Assembly (NCBI GenBank): GCA_002308195.1
Contig: DBVU01000060.1
Location: forward strand, 537-13,079
DNA length: 12,543 nucleotides
Reading direction: 5' to 3'
DNA from: Bacteroidales bacterium UBA1256
GTDB lineage: Bacteria > Bacteroidota > Bacteroidia > Bacteroidales > Paludibacteraceae
Below the pieces are notes generated by a model. The model was not told the DNA's origin. It did not search any database and saw only the letters and a list, made by a program, of their open reading frames with translations. Shown in pieces: positions 1 through 11,400 of this stretch (positions are counted from its first letter, which is position 1; every line of letters starts with the position of its first letter). The position numbers and the translations under genes were made by a program.

Positions 1-2033
1 AACGGAGTTTCAACACCCATTCGATTCATCGGAATTGTCAAGCCAGGAGAGTATCGCAATTCGGCCGATAGTTCGTAGTTATGGTACGCATTGATGCCAT
101 TCTTGTCGAATCCGCGCAAGGTGGTATAAGTGGCAGAATCGGTCCAGTGAATTCGGTCATAATGCATAGCTCCCGCAGCTTCGTTAAACTCGTAGTTGAA
201 ATTGGCAAGAATAGACAGATGATTGCGAAACTCCTTCATATAACTCAACTGCGCATTGAAAACATATGCCATATTCTTGTCCATTGGCTTGCTGAACGGA
301 ATAGACCGAATAATATTATCGCGAGCAATAATCTCTGTTTGCAAGCCCGGTTCCACCGCATCGTATTGCGCAGAAACAGCTATGTAATCGCGCAAACGCT
401 CGTACTGATGATAACGCTTCTTGTTGAACGAATACATGAGCGTTGCGTTGTATTTTGGTCGCAAATCGGAAGTACCGAATGCCACGTATGTTGCGAAAAA
501 CAACTGAGGATGCAGATTTGCCGTTGTTTGGCCTCCCAAGCGCAAACGGACACCTTCTAACTTATTCCACGAAACCATGTTATAGATCGGTCCGAAATCC
601 CATTTGGATTCCAGCAAATGGCCTCTAGGAGCAGTGCGGACATACTGTGTACTGAGCGCATCCAGAGTCATGAAGAGTGAGCCGGAACTAGGATTGACCT
701 TAAATTCCTCGACCATCTCTTCTACCGAACTTTCGTACTGAGACAATGGTTCGGGGCGATGTTCTGCCCAAAACAGTTCCTCCACATCTTTTGCAACAGT
801 AGGCGGATTGCTTTTAGTATCAACAATCGCAAAAACCTTGGGCTCAAACTCCGATTCGAAATCGAAATCCGTATAAAGTCGCGTTTGACGTGCAATGATG
901 GTTTTCTTGCGATTGAAAAGGAATAATTTGCATGAAATATTGGTTCGGTCAGGTGACCACAGATTATTGTCCAAGCGCTTGTATGTCTGCTCCAACGAAT
1001 AGTTGCTCACAAAATTCAGGTTGATATGCGGAGGAATACTAACCGCATATTTCTTGAGCTTGTATGTGGAGTCGTTCATGATATACAAATGTCCCATCAG
1101 CGAATAGCTCTCAGAATTGACAGGGACAAAAACCAAATCGATAACCGAATCTCCATCCAGAACAATGGTATCCATTATGTAATACTCGTAGTAGCTGACA
1201 GCCAACGTAGAAGACAAGGGCGAAACAAAGCGATTGAACAACAGATTCATATCGTTGTCGTAGATATCCACATCCGTAAAGATGGCATCCATATTCTGTT
1301 CTATGGTCTGAGTGGACATTATTTGTTCGAGACCGTAAGTGCGGTCATGCTCAATAACCAAATTCTTGCGGTGAGGTTTATGTTGGAAATACTCGTGTCC
1401 CAAATGCTCACGGATAGAAAGAGTGAGCGAAGGATTGGTGCCCGTAGTATCGATATATTTCTCCATAAAACGAAGGTTCTTCCATAGCGCCTTGTCGAAA
1501 TCAGGAGTAAAATTATCGACTGCAAAAGACATTCGATCGTACACTTCTGCCTTATAATGGTCCGCGGAGCGTACCTGGAAAGAATCTTTGTGGGCTATGA
1601 CATTCTTGATAAGTTCGACCGCGGGATTCCCTTTGCGGCGATATCGCTTGCCACTATTTGGTGTCACGATGATATCTTGCAAGCCATACACATCCGGTTC
1701 GAGTTTCATCTTAAGATTTCTACGTTGCTGCCCTGCGCGTAACGTAAGTTTCTCAGTTTTATAGCCTACCATCTGGAAATGAACGGTAGTATAGCCTACC
1801 GGATTGCTCAAGGAGAAAGAACCATCTGATGCAGAAGTTGTACCATATTGAGAAATCAGCGTATCGGGATTGAGCGGATTGACAAAATAGATCTGTACAA
1901 ACGGCAGTTTCTCTCCGGTATCAGCATCTACTACTACACCGGAAAGAGAAGTTTCTTGAGCAAACATAGTCAACTGGATGCCCAAGAGACACAGCCCCAA
2001 GAAAAGAATATGTACAATCTGTCTGTAACGCAT
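1..2033 (-). CDS. DUF5686 outer-membrane protein with N-terminal carboxypeptidase-regulatory-like domain (partial, C-terminus missing)
   Basis: The frame is open without a stop from the ATG at 2033 to the left edge, giving 677 residues. Residues 1-26 form a signal peptide (charged MRYRQ, hydrophobic core, ending MFAQ), so the product is exported. Residues about 29-112 match the carboxypeptidase-D regulatory-like beta-sandwich fold that begins many Bacteroidota outer-membrane proteins (LSGVVVDADTGEKLPFVQI, then a VGYKTEKL strand). From about residue 125 it reads as DUF5686: RKGNPAVELIKNVI at 133-146 is the family's typical opening, and the later part alternates aromatic and polar residues like a beta-barrel. 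Members usually run somewhat over 800 residues, so the barrel end is missing here. The biochemical role of DUF5686 is not established. The start is the first in-frame ATG, it yields a good signal peptide, and it lies about 35 nt after the predicted transcription start; no Shine-Dalgarno is visible. The gene has its own promoter. Confidence 0.85.
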   Translation of the reverse strand, partial: MRYRQIVHILFLGLCLLGIQLTMFAQETSLSGVVVDADTGEKLPFVQIYFVNPLNPDTLISQYGTTSASDGSFSLSNPVGYTTVHFQMVGYKTEKLTLRAGQQRRNLKMKLEPDVYGLQDIIVTPNSGKRYRRKGNPAVELIKNVIAHKDSFQVRSADHYKAEVYDRMSFAVDNFTPDFDKALWKNLRFMEKYIDTTGTNPSLTLSIREHLGHEYFQHKPHRKNLVIEHDRTYGLEQIMSTQTIEQNMDAIFTDVDIYDNDMNLLFNRFVSPLSSTLAVSYYEYYIMDTIVLDGDSVIDLVFVPVNSESYSLMGHLYIMNDSTYKLKKYAVSIPPHINLNFVSNYSLEQTYKRLDNNLWSPDRTNISCKLFLFNRKKTIIARQTRLYTDFDFESEFEPKVFAIVDTKSNPPTVAKDVEELFWAEHRPEPLSQYESSVEEMVEEFKVNPSSGSLFMTLDALSTQYVRTAPRGHLLESKWDFGPIYNMVSWNKLEGVRLRLGGQTTANLHPQLFFATYVAFGTSDLRPKYNATLMYSFNKKRYHQYERLRDYIAVSAQYDAVEPGLQTEIIARDNIIRSIPFSKPMDKNMAYVFNAQLSYMKEFRNHLSILANFNYEFNEAAGAMHYDRIHWTDSATYTTLRGFDKNGINAYHNYELSAELRYSPGLTIPMNRMGVETP

Positions 2034-2070
2034 GAAACTGCTCAAACTATGCAATCCACGAAGCAGGGCG

Positions 2071-2102
2071 CAAAATTACAAAAAAAATCCCACATACACA
2101 AA
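2071..2102 (-). promoter_or_regulatory. Bacteroidota-type promoter of the DUF5686 gene
   Basis: Read on the minus strand, TTTG at 2102-2099 is followed by a 20-nt spacer and TAATTTTG at 2078-2071. This matches the Bacteroides primary-sigma consensus (-33 TTTG, -7 TAnnTTTG). Transcription would start near 2065, leaving a leader of roughly 32 nt before the ATG at 2033. The -33 box lies in the loop of the upstream terminator and the spacer overlaps its 3' arm and T-tract. Confidence 0.8.
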
Positions 2103-2118
2103 TGCATGCGGGATTTTT
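2080..2118 (-). terminator. Intrinsic terminator of the giant repeat gene
   Basis: On the minus strand a 16-bp stem pairs 2118-2103 with 2098-2083. It has two G-U wobbles, a core CCC/GGG and a 4-nt TTTG loop, and ends in a run of eight T (2087-2080). It starts about 40 nt past the stop codon at 2159. On the plus strand the two wobbles become A-C mismatches and the T-tract is shorter, so it should work mainly for minus-strand transcription. Confidence 0.85.
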
Positions 2119-2158
2119 CTACAAATATGCGTTTGTTTATATCAGGAGTACGACATCG

Positions 2159-2491
2159 TTAAGGCAATGCAAGTATCTTACCTGAAGTAATTTTATCTTT
2201 CTCCGCGACAAAGAATGTGTAGAAATATACCTGGCCAGGCACTATATCTATCAGTAATCCGGAGCGAGTATCTACTACATTATTCAAGTGGTCTTTGCCA
2301 TCGGCGCCACAAGACACATCGGCATCATTCGGGTCAGATACCGGAACTTGGTTGTAATACAGCAAGTGTCCATTCTGGTCGTACAATGCGAGCGTTACAT
2401 CCTTGCGGATAGTGCCTGCGAAGAGTTGCATTGAACCAGGCACACGACGTAGAATCACATCGTTTGCAGTTGGGATGAGAGCATCATCCAA
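2159..2491 (-). other. C-terminal domain, possible divergent type B T9SS sorting signal
   Basis: Protein residues 3062-3171, distinct from the repeats. It contains a strand and turn VTLALYDQNG at 3093-3102, a GQVYFY motif at 3147-3152, and ends with TSGKILALP. Type B sorting domains of the type IX secretion system (the gliding-motility C-terminal type found on SprB-like adhesins) have the same order: an IYN-x-x-G strand, a GTYFY motif and a final GK/GF-x-(I/L)-x-L strand. The classical opening PNGDGIND is not preserved (here LIPTANDVI), so the match is partial. It could instead be a family-specific capping domain. Confidence 0.4.
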
Positions 2492-5400
2492 CGTCGAAAC
2501 CGCAAAATAAATATAATATCTACGTTCCGTACCATCGGCTGCGGTACAGATAATTGTACAGGTATCACCGGCAGAAACCTCACGGATACTAACCTCTGCA
2601 TTCTCTGAATGAGGAAGAGCATCTACGACAGGAGGATTATTACCTTCTATCAAGTAATATGTATAGAAGGTTACATCCGGATCAAATCCACGGAGAGAAT
2701 CTTCACCTAACAAGATGGTAATCAAAGAACAGTCATTATCTTTGCCAATAATTTGACGGATGACATAATTCAATTCTGTCTCACCATCTTGCGCAATAAC
2801 TTGAATAAAGATTACGCCACTCTCGTCTACCCAAACCTTGCCAACAGCCAATTCATCGCTTAGTAGATACGTAATTGCGTCTACATCGAAGAAATCGTCA
2901 GATGTCGAGCCATAAGGCCATACATAATCATATTCAGTTACTTTGCTATCGAATCCCGGTAGCAGTACTTCGTTCAGATAAATAGCCTTCAGAGTAGCAT
3001 CGTTATTCTTCACAAAATGGAAGGTTAGTGAATACTCTGCTTGATCTTCACCATTAGGTGCGGTAACAAAGAGTGATACTTGAATATCACCATTCGGCAA
3101 TACCGTTTCTGTTCTCTCAACCGATTGTTGCGGATCTTCGAGTATAGTCTCAATCGCCGGAATCGGTTCTTCATCCTCTGCATTGTAAGGAATATTGATC
3201 GTGTACTCGTAATCCTTCGAACGGAATGCAAAGATTGCCGTAGGTAATGTCTCGCCACTATCGTCTGTGATGATAATATCACGCAATGTAGTGATAGATG
3301 ATTTCTGACGGTCGAAAGCGAGTGTATAGGTTTGCGTATACTCAATATTCTCTGCAAATACCACTACCAATACGGTATCCTCCAATACTCGAATCTCATA
3401 TGTCTGCGCATCTTCTTTCTTGACAACAGAGACAACCGGGATAGAAGCTTCCATATCAATCTCTACCTTGTAGTTGAAACGCTCTGCATCGTAGTTGCTG
3501 ATTGGTTTACCACCAAGCATAATCATATTCAGCGTTGCGTCAGTAGAGAGTTCTACCGGATAATGAATCGTGTATGTACGTGTTGCACCGGTAGCGGCTG
3601 TAACGGTAATAACCGATTTGTACCCAAGTGATTTACCGCTCAGTGAGTCGGTAGCCTGACTAACGGATATTGTCTGGTACTCATCTCCGGCGATATACTC
3701 TACTTCCGGTGTCAGTCCACTCAATCCACTTGCTTGGGCAGCAGAAAGTGTATATGAGTATTCTGTTTGTTCGGCATTGAAGCCTGGCAAAGCACGCTGG
3801 TCAATGTAAATCATCTGGAGTGTATCGATAGCCGACTGGCGGATAGTGTAAGAAACCGTATAGGTGCTCTTCTTTCCACTCTCTGCAGTCACATGAATTT
3901 GACGAATCATCGAATTATCGTTTGCTAAAACAGTATCCATCGTGATGATCTGCCATTGGTCTTTCTCCTCCCAACTGAGGTCAGGGAACACCTGCGTACC
4001 TACTGCCAATGAATCGTTGTAATAGAATGTATGCGGAGCAAATTTCTCCAATCCGACACCATCGGCATAAATCATCATCAACGTATCTGCATTGGATTGA
4101 GAGTAATGGAATACCACTACATACGTACTGAGACGTGTTGTTGTATCTTCTGCTTGCACTTTGATAGTAGCCTGCAGTTTGTTGTAATCCATCTCAATCG
4201 GCAGAATAGTCTGCGAACTCTCGCCCTTTTGAGCAGCTACGTCCGGCAGTGAATGTACACCTTCCGGAAGAGTAACTTGATAGAAATAATAATCCGGAGT
4301 AAAGCCTTCCAATGGATTACCATCAAGGAATATCATACTCAAATCTGCATTCTTTGACATAGGTACAACGAAATGTAGTGTATAGGTATTCGGCGTTCCG
4401 TCTACGGCTGTAACGTGCAGAAGAACTGAGTCCTCCTTTTGCTCAATAACAACATTCTGACCATTCATCTTCAGTTGGGCACTAACCTCCGGTAAGGTTG
4501 TTGTACCTGCCGGCAGAATAATGGTGTAATTGTTATTGCCTTCATCGTAAGTAAGAGTCGGGTTCAAAGCACGTTCGAAGTCCACAAAGTCCTTACCGTC
4601 AAGGGTAATATTCTTCAACTTGTTATCAGAAGATTGATTCTCAACGAAGATCTCAATTTGATAGTCAGAAGTCGTAATATTATCCTCTGCCATTACATGT
4701 AGCGTGTAGATGTAATATTGGTCAGGTCTTACTTCCTCACCATGTTGTGTTACAGTCAGGAAGCGGTCATCTGCCGCATAGTCGATTACCACTTCACGGG
4801 TTTTCAAAGAAACAGAATAGAAGTGACGGCCGGACTCGAAATGTTCAATTACCTCACCATTAACTGTGATTCCTGTCAAATCAACACAATGGCTTGGCTC
4901 TGCCTCTACCTTGAGGTAATAATAGTTCTTGTTGTTACGATCTTCGCTATTAACCTCAATTGTAGTAGTCTCACCTAACAATCCCGGCTCAACCTCAATC
5001 GTCTGCCCTTCGTGGCCTGCGAGATAGGTTACAGAAGGCATCTTCGGTTGTGCTATCTTAACTGCCGAAGCAGAGATTGTGACAACGTAATTCATGCTAT
5101 CAGCACGGAACCCATTGACAAGTGCACCATCTAAGAAGAGTCCTGCTAACGTAGCATCATTGCTCAACGGACGAACGACTTTAACGGTATAAGTTTTCTG
5201 AGTATTACCATCGGCTGCAGTAACAACTGCTTGATACTCTACTCCGCCCTCGATTTGATTTTGGGTAATCGTTAGCGATTGCTCCGGCTCTGCAGCAATC
5301 ATTTCTATGAGTACCGTTGTGTCTGAAGTAATCGTATATTCACCATACTCTGGATCAAAGCCCTCAATACTCTTACCTCCTGCCAAGATATCACTCAGAC

Positions 5401-8400
5401 GTGCATTGTTGGATTTTTCTGTAGGATAATTGTAAACGTATGTATGGTTCTCCGAACCGTATACTTGCCATTCCATCTTGGTCTGTGATTGTACAAAGAC
5501 GATAGAGTCGTTAGCGTACTGACGTTTTACGAAGACAGCCTCAGTGGGTTTCTTGTCCGTGCATTCATAGGTCTCCTTGCCTAACTTGGTGTAGATATTC
5601 GTACCGATAGAGAACTCATCTACCTTACCGGACGTGATAACTTCTGCCATCGTGCGGTTGATAGTATAAACGCGTTGGGTTGTTCCATCTGCTGCAGTAA
5701 CAGTGATAGTAGCGCCGGTAGCATTATATTTGAGTTCTGCAATTTGACCTAATTCCTTATCATCTAACGAACGTTGTTTAGCGAAGGAGAAGATAGGCAT
5801 TTGCTCCGCCTCAACTGAATACTCCAATGTATTGGCATCGAACGCAGGTGTCAACTCTATATTCGTACCCTTTGCATCTTTTGCTGTAATCGAAGCAAGA
5901 GCAGCATTGTTCGATTTCGTCTCGCGGAAAGCATAAACGGTAGTAGCAGAACTGCCATCTTCTGCTGTCACAACGACTTTGATATTCTTACCTACCTTCG
6001 TGATAGCGAAATTCTGGTGAACAGATGCAGGAGTGATAGTCATATCCGGCACTGCTTGCGTTGCGAACGGCAGGTTGACAAATGTAGTATCACCGGAGGC
6101 CGTCATTGGATATGTGCCGAACGAAGCCGTATATTCCAATGATGTTACAGGATCGCGGTGCAGAACAACGGTATAAACCGTGTTGTCCAATGAGTTTTCA
6201 CCATAGTTCGTTACTTTGGCTCTCAATTCTCCGTTAATCCATTCGCCGTCGTTCAACCATTCAATGGTCTGCATTTGGTCATGTACAGCACCGGTGAACT
6301 TCAGCGAAGGAATACCTACTATATCCTCATTGGCTGCAAGATTATAGGTAAAGGTGTTTCCGCTCTTCGTTGTGGTAGCACCATTAACGGTAGCTGCTGT
6401 CAGAGCTGAGTTATAGACGAATCGAAGGTCTTGAATCAACAACTGCGATTCGTACATAGACTGACCGGTAGCACCGGAACCTAAATCATTAGCATTAGCA
6501 GTGTGTGCGGAGTTGATGGCAAACGTCATACGTTGCACGTTGCCAAGACCGCTATAATCCAATGTAGAGGTTGCTACCTGCCATGTATTCAACGAATTAT
6601 AAGATCCGTCATAGTGAGTGGTCTTCGTGCTCGTTCCATCCGTCAGTAAGATATCATAATACCATTTGGTGATATTTGTTGTCGTCAACGGATTATAATC
6701 CAAGGTAAATTGCTCCGGTGTATTTCTAAAGACAACACCGGTAGTCTTGCTCATCGACATACTCGATGACGAGCCACCACTGTTTGCCAGTGAGAGCGTC
6801 ATATTACCCGTGGTCATCATTCCCGGAACAGAGCCATTCAGAGGAGCACCACGGAGAGTCGAAAGCAATGCACCGTTTACACCGGCTTTAATAACTTCTT
6901 TTCCGGTTTGATAAATCAAGTTAACGTGAACGATAAAGTCGATATTATACTCATGTTTGTTAGCATAATCCGCCGGAACTTTCCACGATGCTGTAGGTTT
7001 ATAACCCGGTCCTTGTGCTGCTTTTACCCAGTCTTTGCTGAAATCAAACTGCGGGTCATCGTTCGAATAGTACCAACATACAGAATAGGTCTCGCCGCCA
7101 TCTACGGCGAAGGTCACTTGTTTTTTCTTCGCATCAAGAGAAGAAGGAGTAACCGTCTTGCCGTCATAAGCCACATACGTAAAGTTAGCTATCGTAGGTT
7201 GAGCGGTGACATTAATCATATAGTTATATACATCCGGACGCCAGTTAGGTACAAGTGCACCATTAAACTTCAGTTCTTTCAGTTTGCCGGTGGTATCAAA
7301 CTCAGGCATCTTCGGAGTAATGGTATAAACTACATCCTCTACGCTTTCACGGTTTGCGGCAGCAATGATTTTTGCGCCACGACGAATACCTCCGTTGTAG
7401 AAGATAACCGTCTGCTCTTTGTAGTTCTTGTATACTGAGTCAACAGCAAACGCTTTAGCACCGAACGGCAAGTTAATAATATTGTCTCCTATTTCCGGAA
7501 CAAGGCTACCCGTTTGTGTCTCACCGGCCATATTGACATAACTGTAATCCACTTTGGTAATAACATTCGCACCTTGTGGCGTGGCAATGCTATAACGAAT
7601 AGAGTATGTACGTGTATCGCCATTCTCGGCATGCACAATTAGCTTCGTCACACCGGTAACAGGAGCAGAGATATAATCCACTGTTTGAGTAGCCTCAGCC
7701 TTGGTGTAACTAACCTCATAAGGGTCAGTCGTTCCATAAGGCAGAGTATAAGTAAAGTCAGTCTCGTTGACATCTTTCATATCACCATTGATCATCAACT
7801 CTGCTAACTTGGTGTTAGCCGATTGCTCAACGGGGAAAGCAATAGTGTATTGTGCTTTTGTTCCATCCTGCGCTTCTACCTCAATTAAGGTCGTTCCGTT
7901 AGGACGGCTGAAATAAGTAGTGATAGTCTGGTTGTCTAATTGTGCTATAGGATAGATATTCGGTACAACAGCAGTTCCCTTCGGCAGCGTAATGCTATAA
8001 TTGAAACTATCCGGACGGAAACGATACAGACTCTCGCCTTCAATCAAGATATCTGCCAACAGAGCATTACCACTCTGTACGCGTGTGTAATTAATATTAT
8101 AGGTCTTGGTGGCACCACTTTCAGCAGTAACTACGACTTGTTGGTGGTTCTCGTCAACAACATATGAAACGACGGTCTGACCTTCTTTCGCAGTTGCGAT
8201 GACATCCGGTAGAACTGCACCTTCATCAATAGTAATGCTATAGTTCTCTTCTTCCGGATCGAATGCAATAGAATGACCTACAACCTCCAGATTTACAAGA
8301 TTAACATCATTGTACGGCAGGATGCTGAAGGCGATGGTATATGTCTGACTGGTACCATCTTCAGCTGCTACGGAAATTCCCCATTTGCCGTCCTCTAGTT

Positions 8401-11400
8401 GACCGAAGAAGACGATTTGAGTATTATCCTCTGCAATATATCCTACTTGCGGATAACTACTACCTGCAACCAACGTGCTGTCGTAATTGAGAATCGTCGG
8501 GTCGAATGAAGCCAACGGCGTACCGTCTAACAAGATTGCTCTCAGGCGTTTGTCGCCAGACAATTGACGACTGAAAGTAATACTATAAGCCGCTTTATTG
8601 CCCATGGCATCTACCACATGAATCCATGCCACCTCGCCTTTCCACAGCAAAGAAACCGTTTGGTCTGCCGCACCTTTTTCCCAGGTAACCTCAGGCAGAG
8701 CACCTGCGTACTGTTGCGTGTAATGCAAGGTTGCCGGTTGGAAACCTTCCAAAGCATTTCCGTCAACGAAGATATTCTTCAATTGTGCGCTTTCTGCTGC
8801 TGCAGCGACAAACTCAATCCGATAAGTATTCGATGCGCCTTGCTCCGGTTGTACAAGAATATAGGCTGTTCCTACTGCATACGGAGCGGTAATAGTCACC
8901 TGTTGTCCTGCTGCTTTAGCTACGGTAATAAGCGGACAAGTAGCAGACTTCAATTCAACGGTATAGTTCAGTTCTTCTTTGTCAAAACCTTCCAACTCAA
9001 CGCCATCGAGATAAATCATCTCCAGATAAGCATTCTTAGAAACCTGAATAACGAATGTAACTCTATACTCGCGTTTATCGCCGCTTTCAGCGGTAACGGT
9101 AATGATTTGTGTCTTATCCTCCAACACGCTTAATACACGTTGCGAGTTCTCAGATTTCAAATAGGTCACATTAGGAATCGTGCTCACACCTGCCGGAAGA
9201 GTAATCTCATAATCGGTCTTATCCGGAGCAAAACCTTCTAATTCCTCGCCATCGATATAAATCATCGCCAGTGCAACGTTCGAGGAAGTGGCCAGAGTGA
9301 AATGAATGATATATGTACGACTAGCACCACTTTGCGGGCGAACGGTAATCTTATAATCACCACTCAAACCGGAAATAGTACGAACGCTAACAGTCTGGAA
9401 CTCTGTGCTCTGCAACTCGTAGGTAACGGCGGGCAAAGCAGTGGTACCTTGCGGCAGATTAACAGTATATTCGTTCGTCTCTGGCTTGAAGCCTTCAATC
9501 AACGTGCCATTCAGATAAATTCCTTTCAAAGTATTGTCGGTGTAGGTCTGTACGGAGAAAGCAATGACATAAATCGTCGTGCTTCCGTTACCTGCAGTAA
9601 CCGTAATACGAGTCTTTCCGTTCACACCGCCCGGAGTGATATTTATTGACTGATACTCATCTCCCGGGATTGGTTCAATTGTGGGCAGTTCGGTGGTTCC
9701 TACAGACAGAGTCCATGTATAAGAAGTGCTATCTGCACGGAAATCAGCAATGGCTTGCCCGCCAATCTTAATGCCTTGGAGCATAGAATTCTCTGATTTC
9801 TCAGTAGATACAACAATCTTATAAACCGCTTGGTCTCCATTGCCGGCGGTAACAATAACACGGGTTGTTCCGTCCAAACCGGCAGGAACAACTTCTACAC
9901 TCTGGAACTGGTCACCCTTCTCGTAAGTAATTTCCGGCAGTTCGGTGGTTCCCAATGGCAGGTTGACATAATAAGTCATCTGCGTAGGTTGGAAGTTATG
10001 AATCCAACCGCCTTCCATCTGCAAGTCATTCAGATAGATATACGAAGAAGCCTCTAATTTGAAGTTTAGTTTATATACCTTTGCAACAGGGTTTCCTTTG
10101 GTGGTAACGCTGATTTGGTAGGTACCACCGTCAATGACAGAAGGAGCAGTATGAACTATTGTCTGCTCACCTTCTGCATAAGCGGAAACGGCTTGAATGG
10201 TTGGCATTTCGGTCGTGCCTACCGGCAGAGAAACTTTATAAATCGTCTGCGAAGGAGTGAAACCCGGAATAGGAGAACCATTTACCAAGATATTTTGCAA
10301 TGTGTTATCTGCCAACTCAGCCACGGAGAAAGTAAGATTATACGTGCTCTTTGCCTCGCCGTTAGCTGCAGTAACAACGATCGTTGCATTTCCGGTAGGA
10401 GAAGTCGGCTGCGTAATACTGATGGTTTGGTCGTCCTCCTGACCTTCTGCGCCTACTACAGGAACGGCTGTCGTTCCATAAGGCAGGGACACATTAGGAT
10501 AGTTATATTTAGCCGGACTAAAACCAACCATCGGCTCACCGTTGATGGTAATTCCGGCTAGTTTGGAGTTCGAACTCTTGGCTTTAACGAATTGGATTTT
10601 GTAAACCATCGTCTTCTTGCCGTCCTCGGACTTAACAGTTATCCTTGTTGGAGTGCTGACGAGGTCACCATTCACAATCGTTACCTCACTTCCGCTCAAT
10701 GTACGTCCTGGGAAAGGAACGGTGGTGCCGTGCGCATTGGTTATCGAACCTGCTCCACGCGTTGCTTCGATAGAAGGAATCTCGGTTGCGGTCTCACCTA
10801 ATGCGTAGGTTTGGACCTCCTCTGTGGAAGGATCAAATCCCTTCCACTCTTTGCCACCTACGTACAGTTTTTGAATGGTTGCGGAATAAATCAACTCTAT
10901 ATCATCCACATACAGCGAATTGTCTTTATACAATCCATCATTCGCACGGAAGTTAGGATAGTTCGAGGCCGAGAAGATGAGATTCATCATCGTCGGCACA
11001 TTATTATTCATGTAATAAATAGGAACTCGAATGTTCGTCCACGAACCGTAAGTTTTCTTCTCGCGCCACATTCCCTCGCAAATCTGTGTGGCTTTCTGTG
11101 TTGTACCACACTCGTTACCATTCAATGCCAAACGAATATCAGACTCTTCGTTGGTAGCAGAATAACTGGTACATTGACCATTCTTACCTTTGTACTTGTC
11201 ACCTTTGGCCGTGCCTGTCCATGCATAGTACAGCAAATAGAAATCCTCTTTGTCTGTATTGGGGCCAGTACGTTTAATCCATACAGACAGAGAGTCCGGA
11301 CGATATTTCCAACTTATACCTCCGTAAGTTCCGGCTGTAGCTTTGTTGATCTCCATAATACTCGGTAGATAGGCCCACGGCTGACCAAGCGAGAAATAAC

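Noticed and set aside
81..560. Open frame on the plus strand opposite the DUF5686 gene
   Set aside because: Its translation has no recognisable domain. The minus strand here encodes a well-supported DUF5686 protein, so this is an antisense shadow.
1848..2162. Plus-strand open frame spanning the DUF5686 start and the intergenic terminator
   Set aside because: It runs through the signal-peptide coding region, the promoter and the terminator of the opposite strand, and has no domain-like content.
6908..7438. Plus-strand frame of 176 codons opposite the giant gene
   Set aside because: Low-complexity shadow of the repeat coding sequence with no promoter. Similar frames at 8564-9133 and 10115-10561 were rejected for the same reason.
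2495..10873. Possible CRISPR array or DNA tandem repeat in the repetitive region
   Set aside because: The periodicity is at protein level (about 250 bp per unit) with diverged DNA. There are no short identical direct repeats with uniform spacers.
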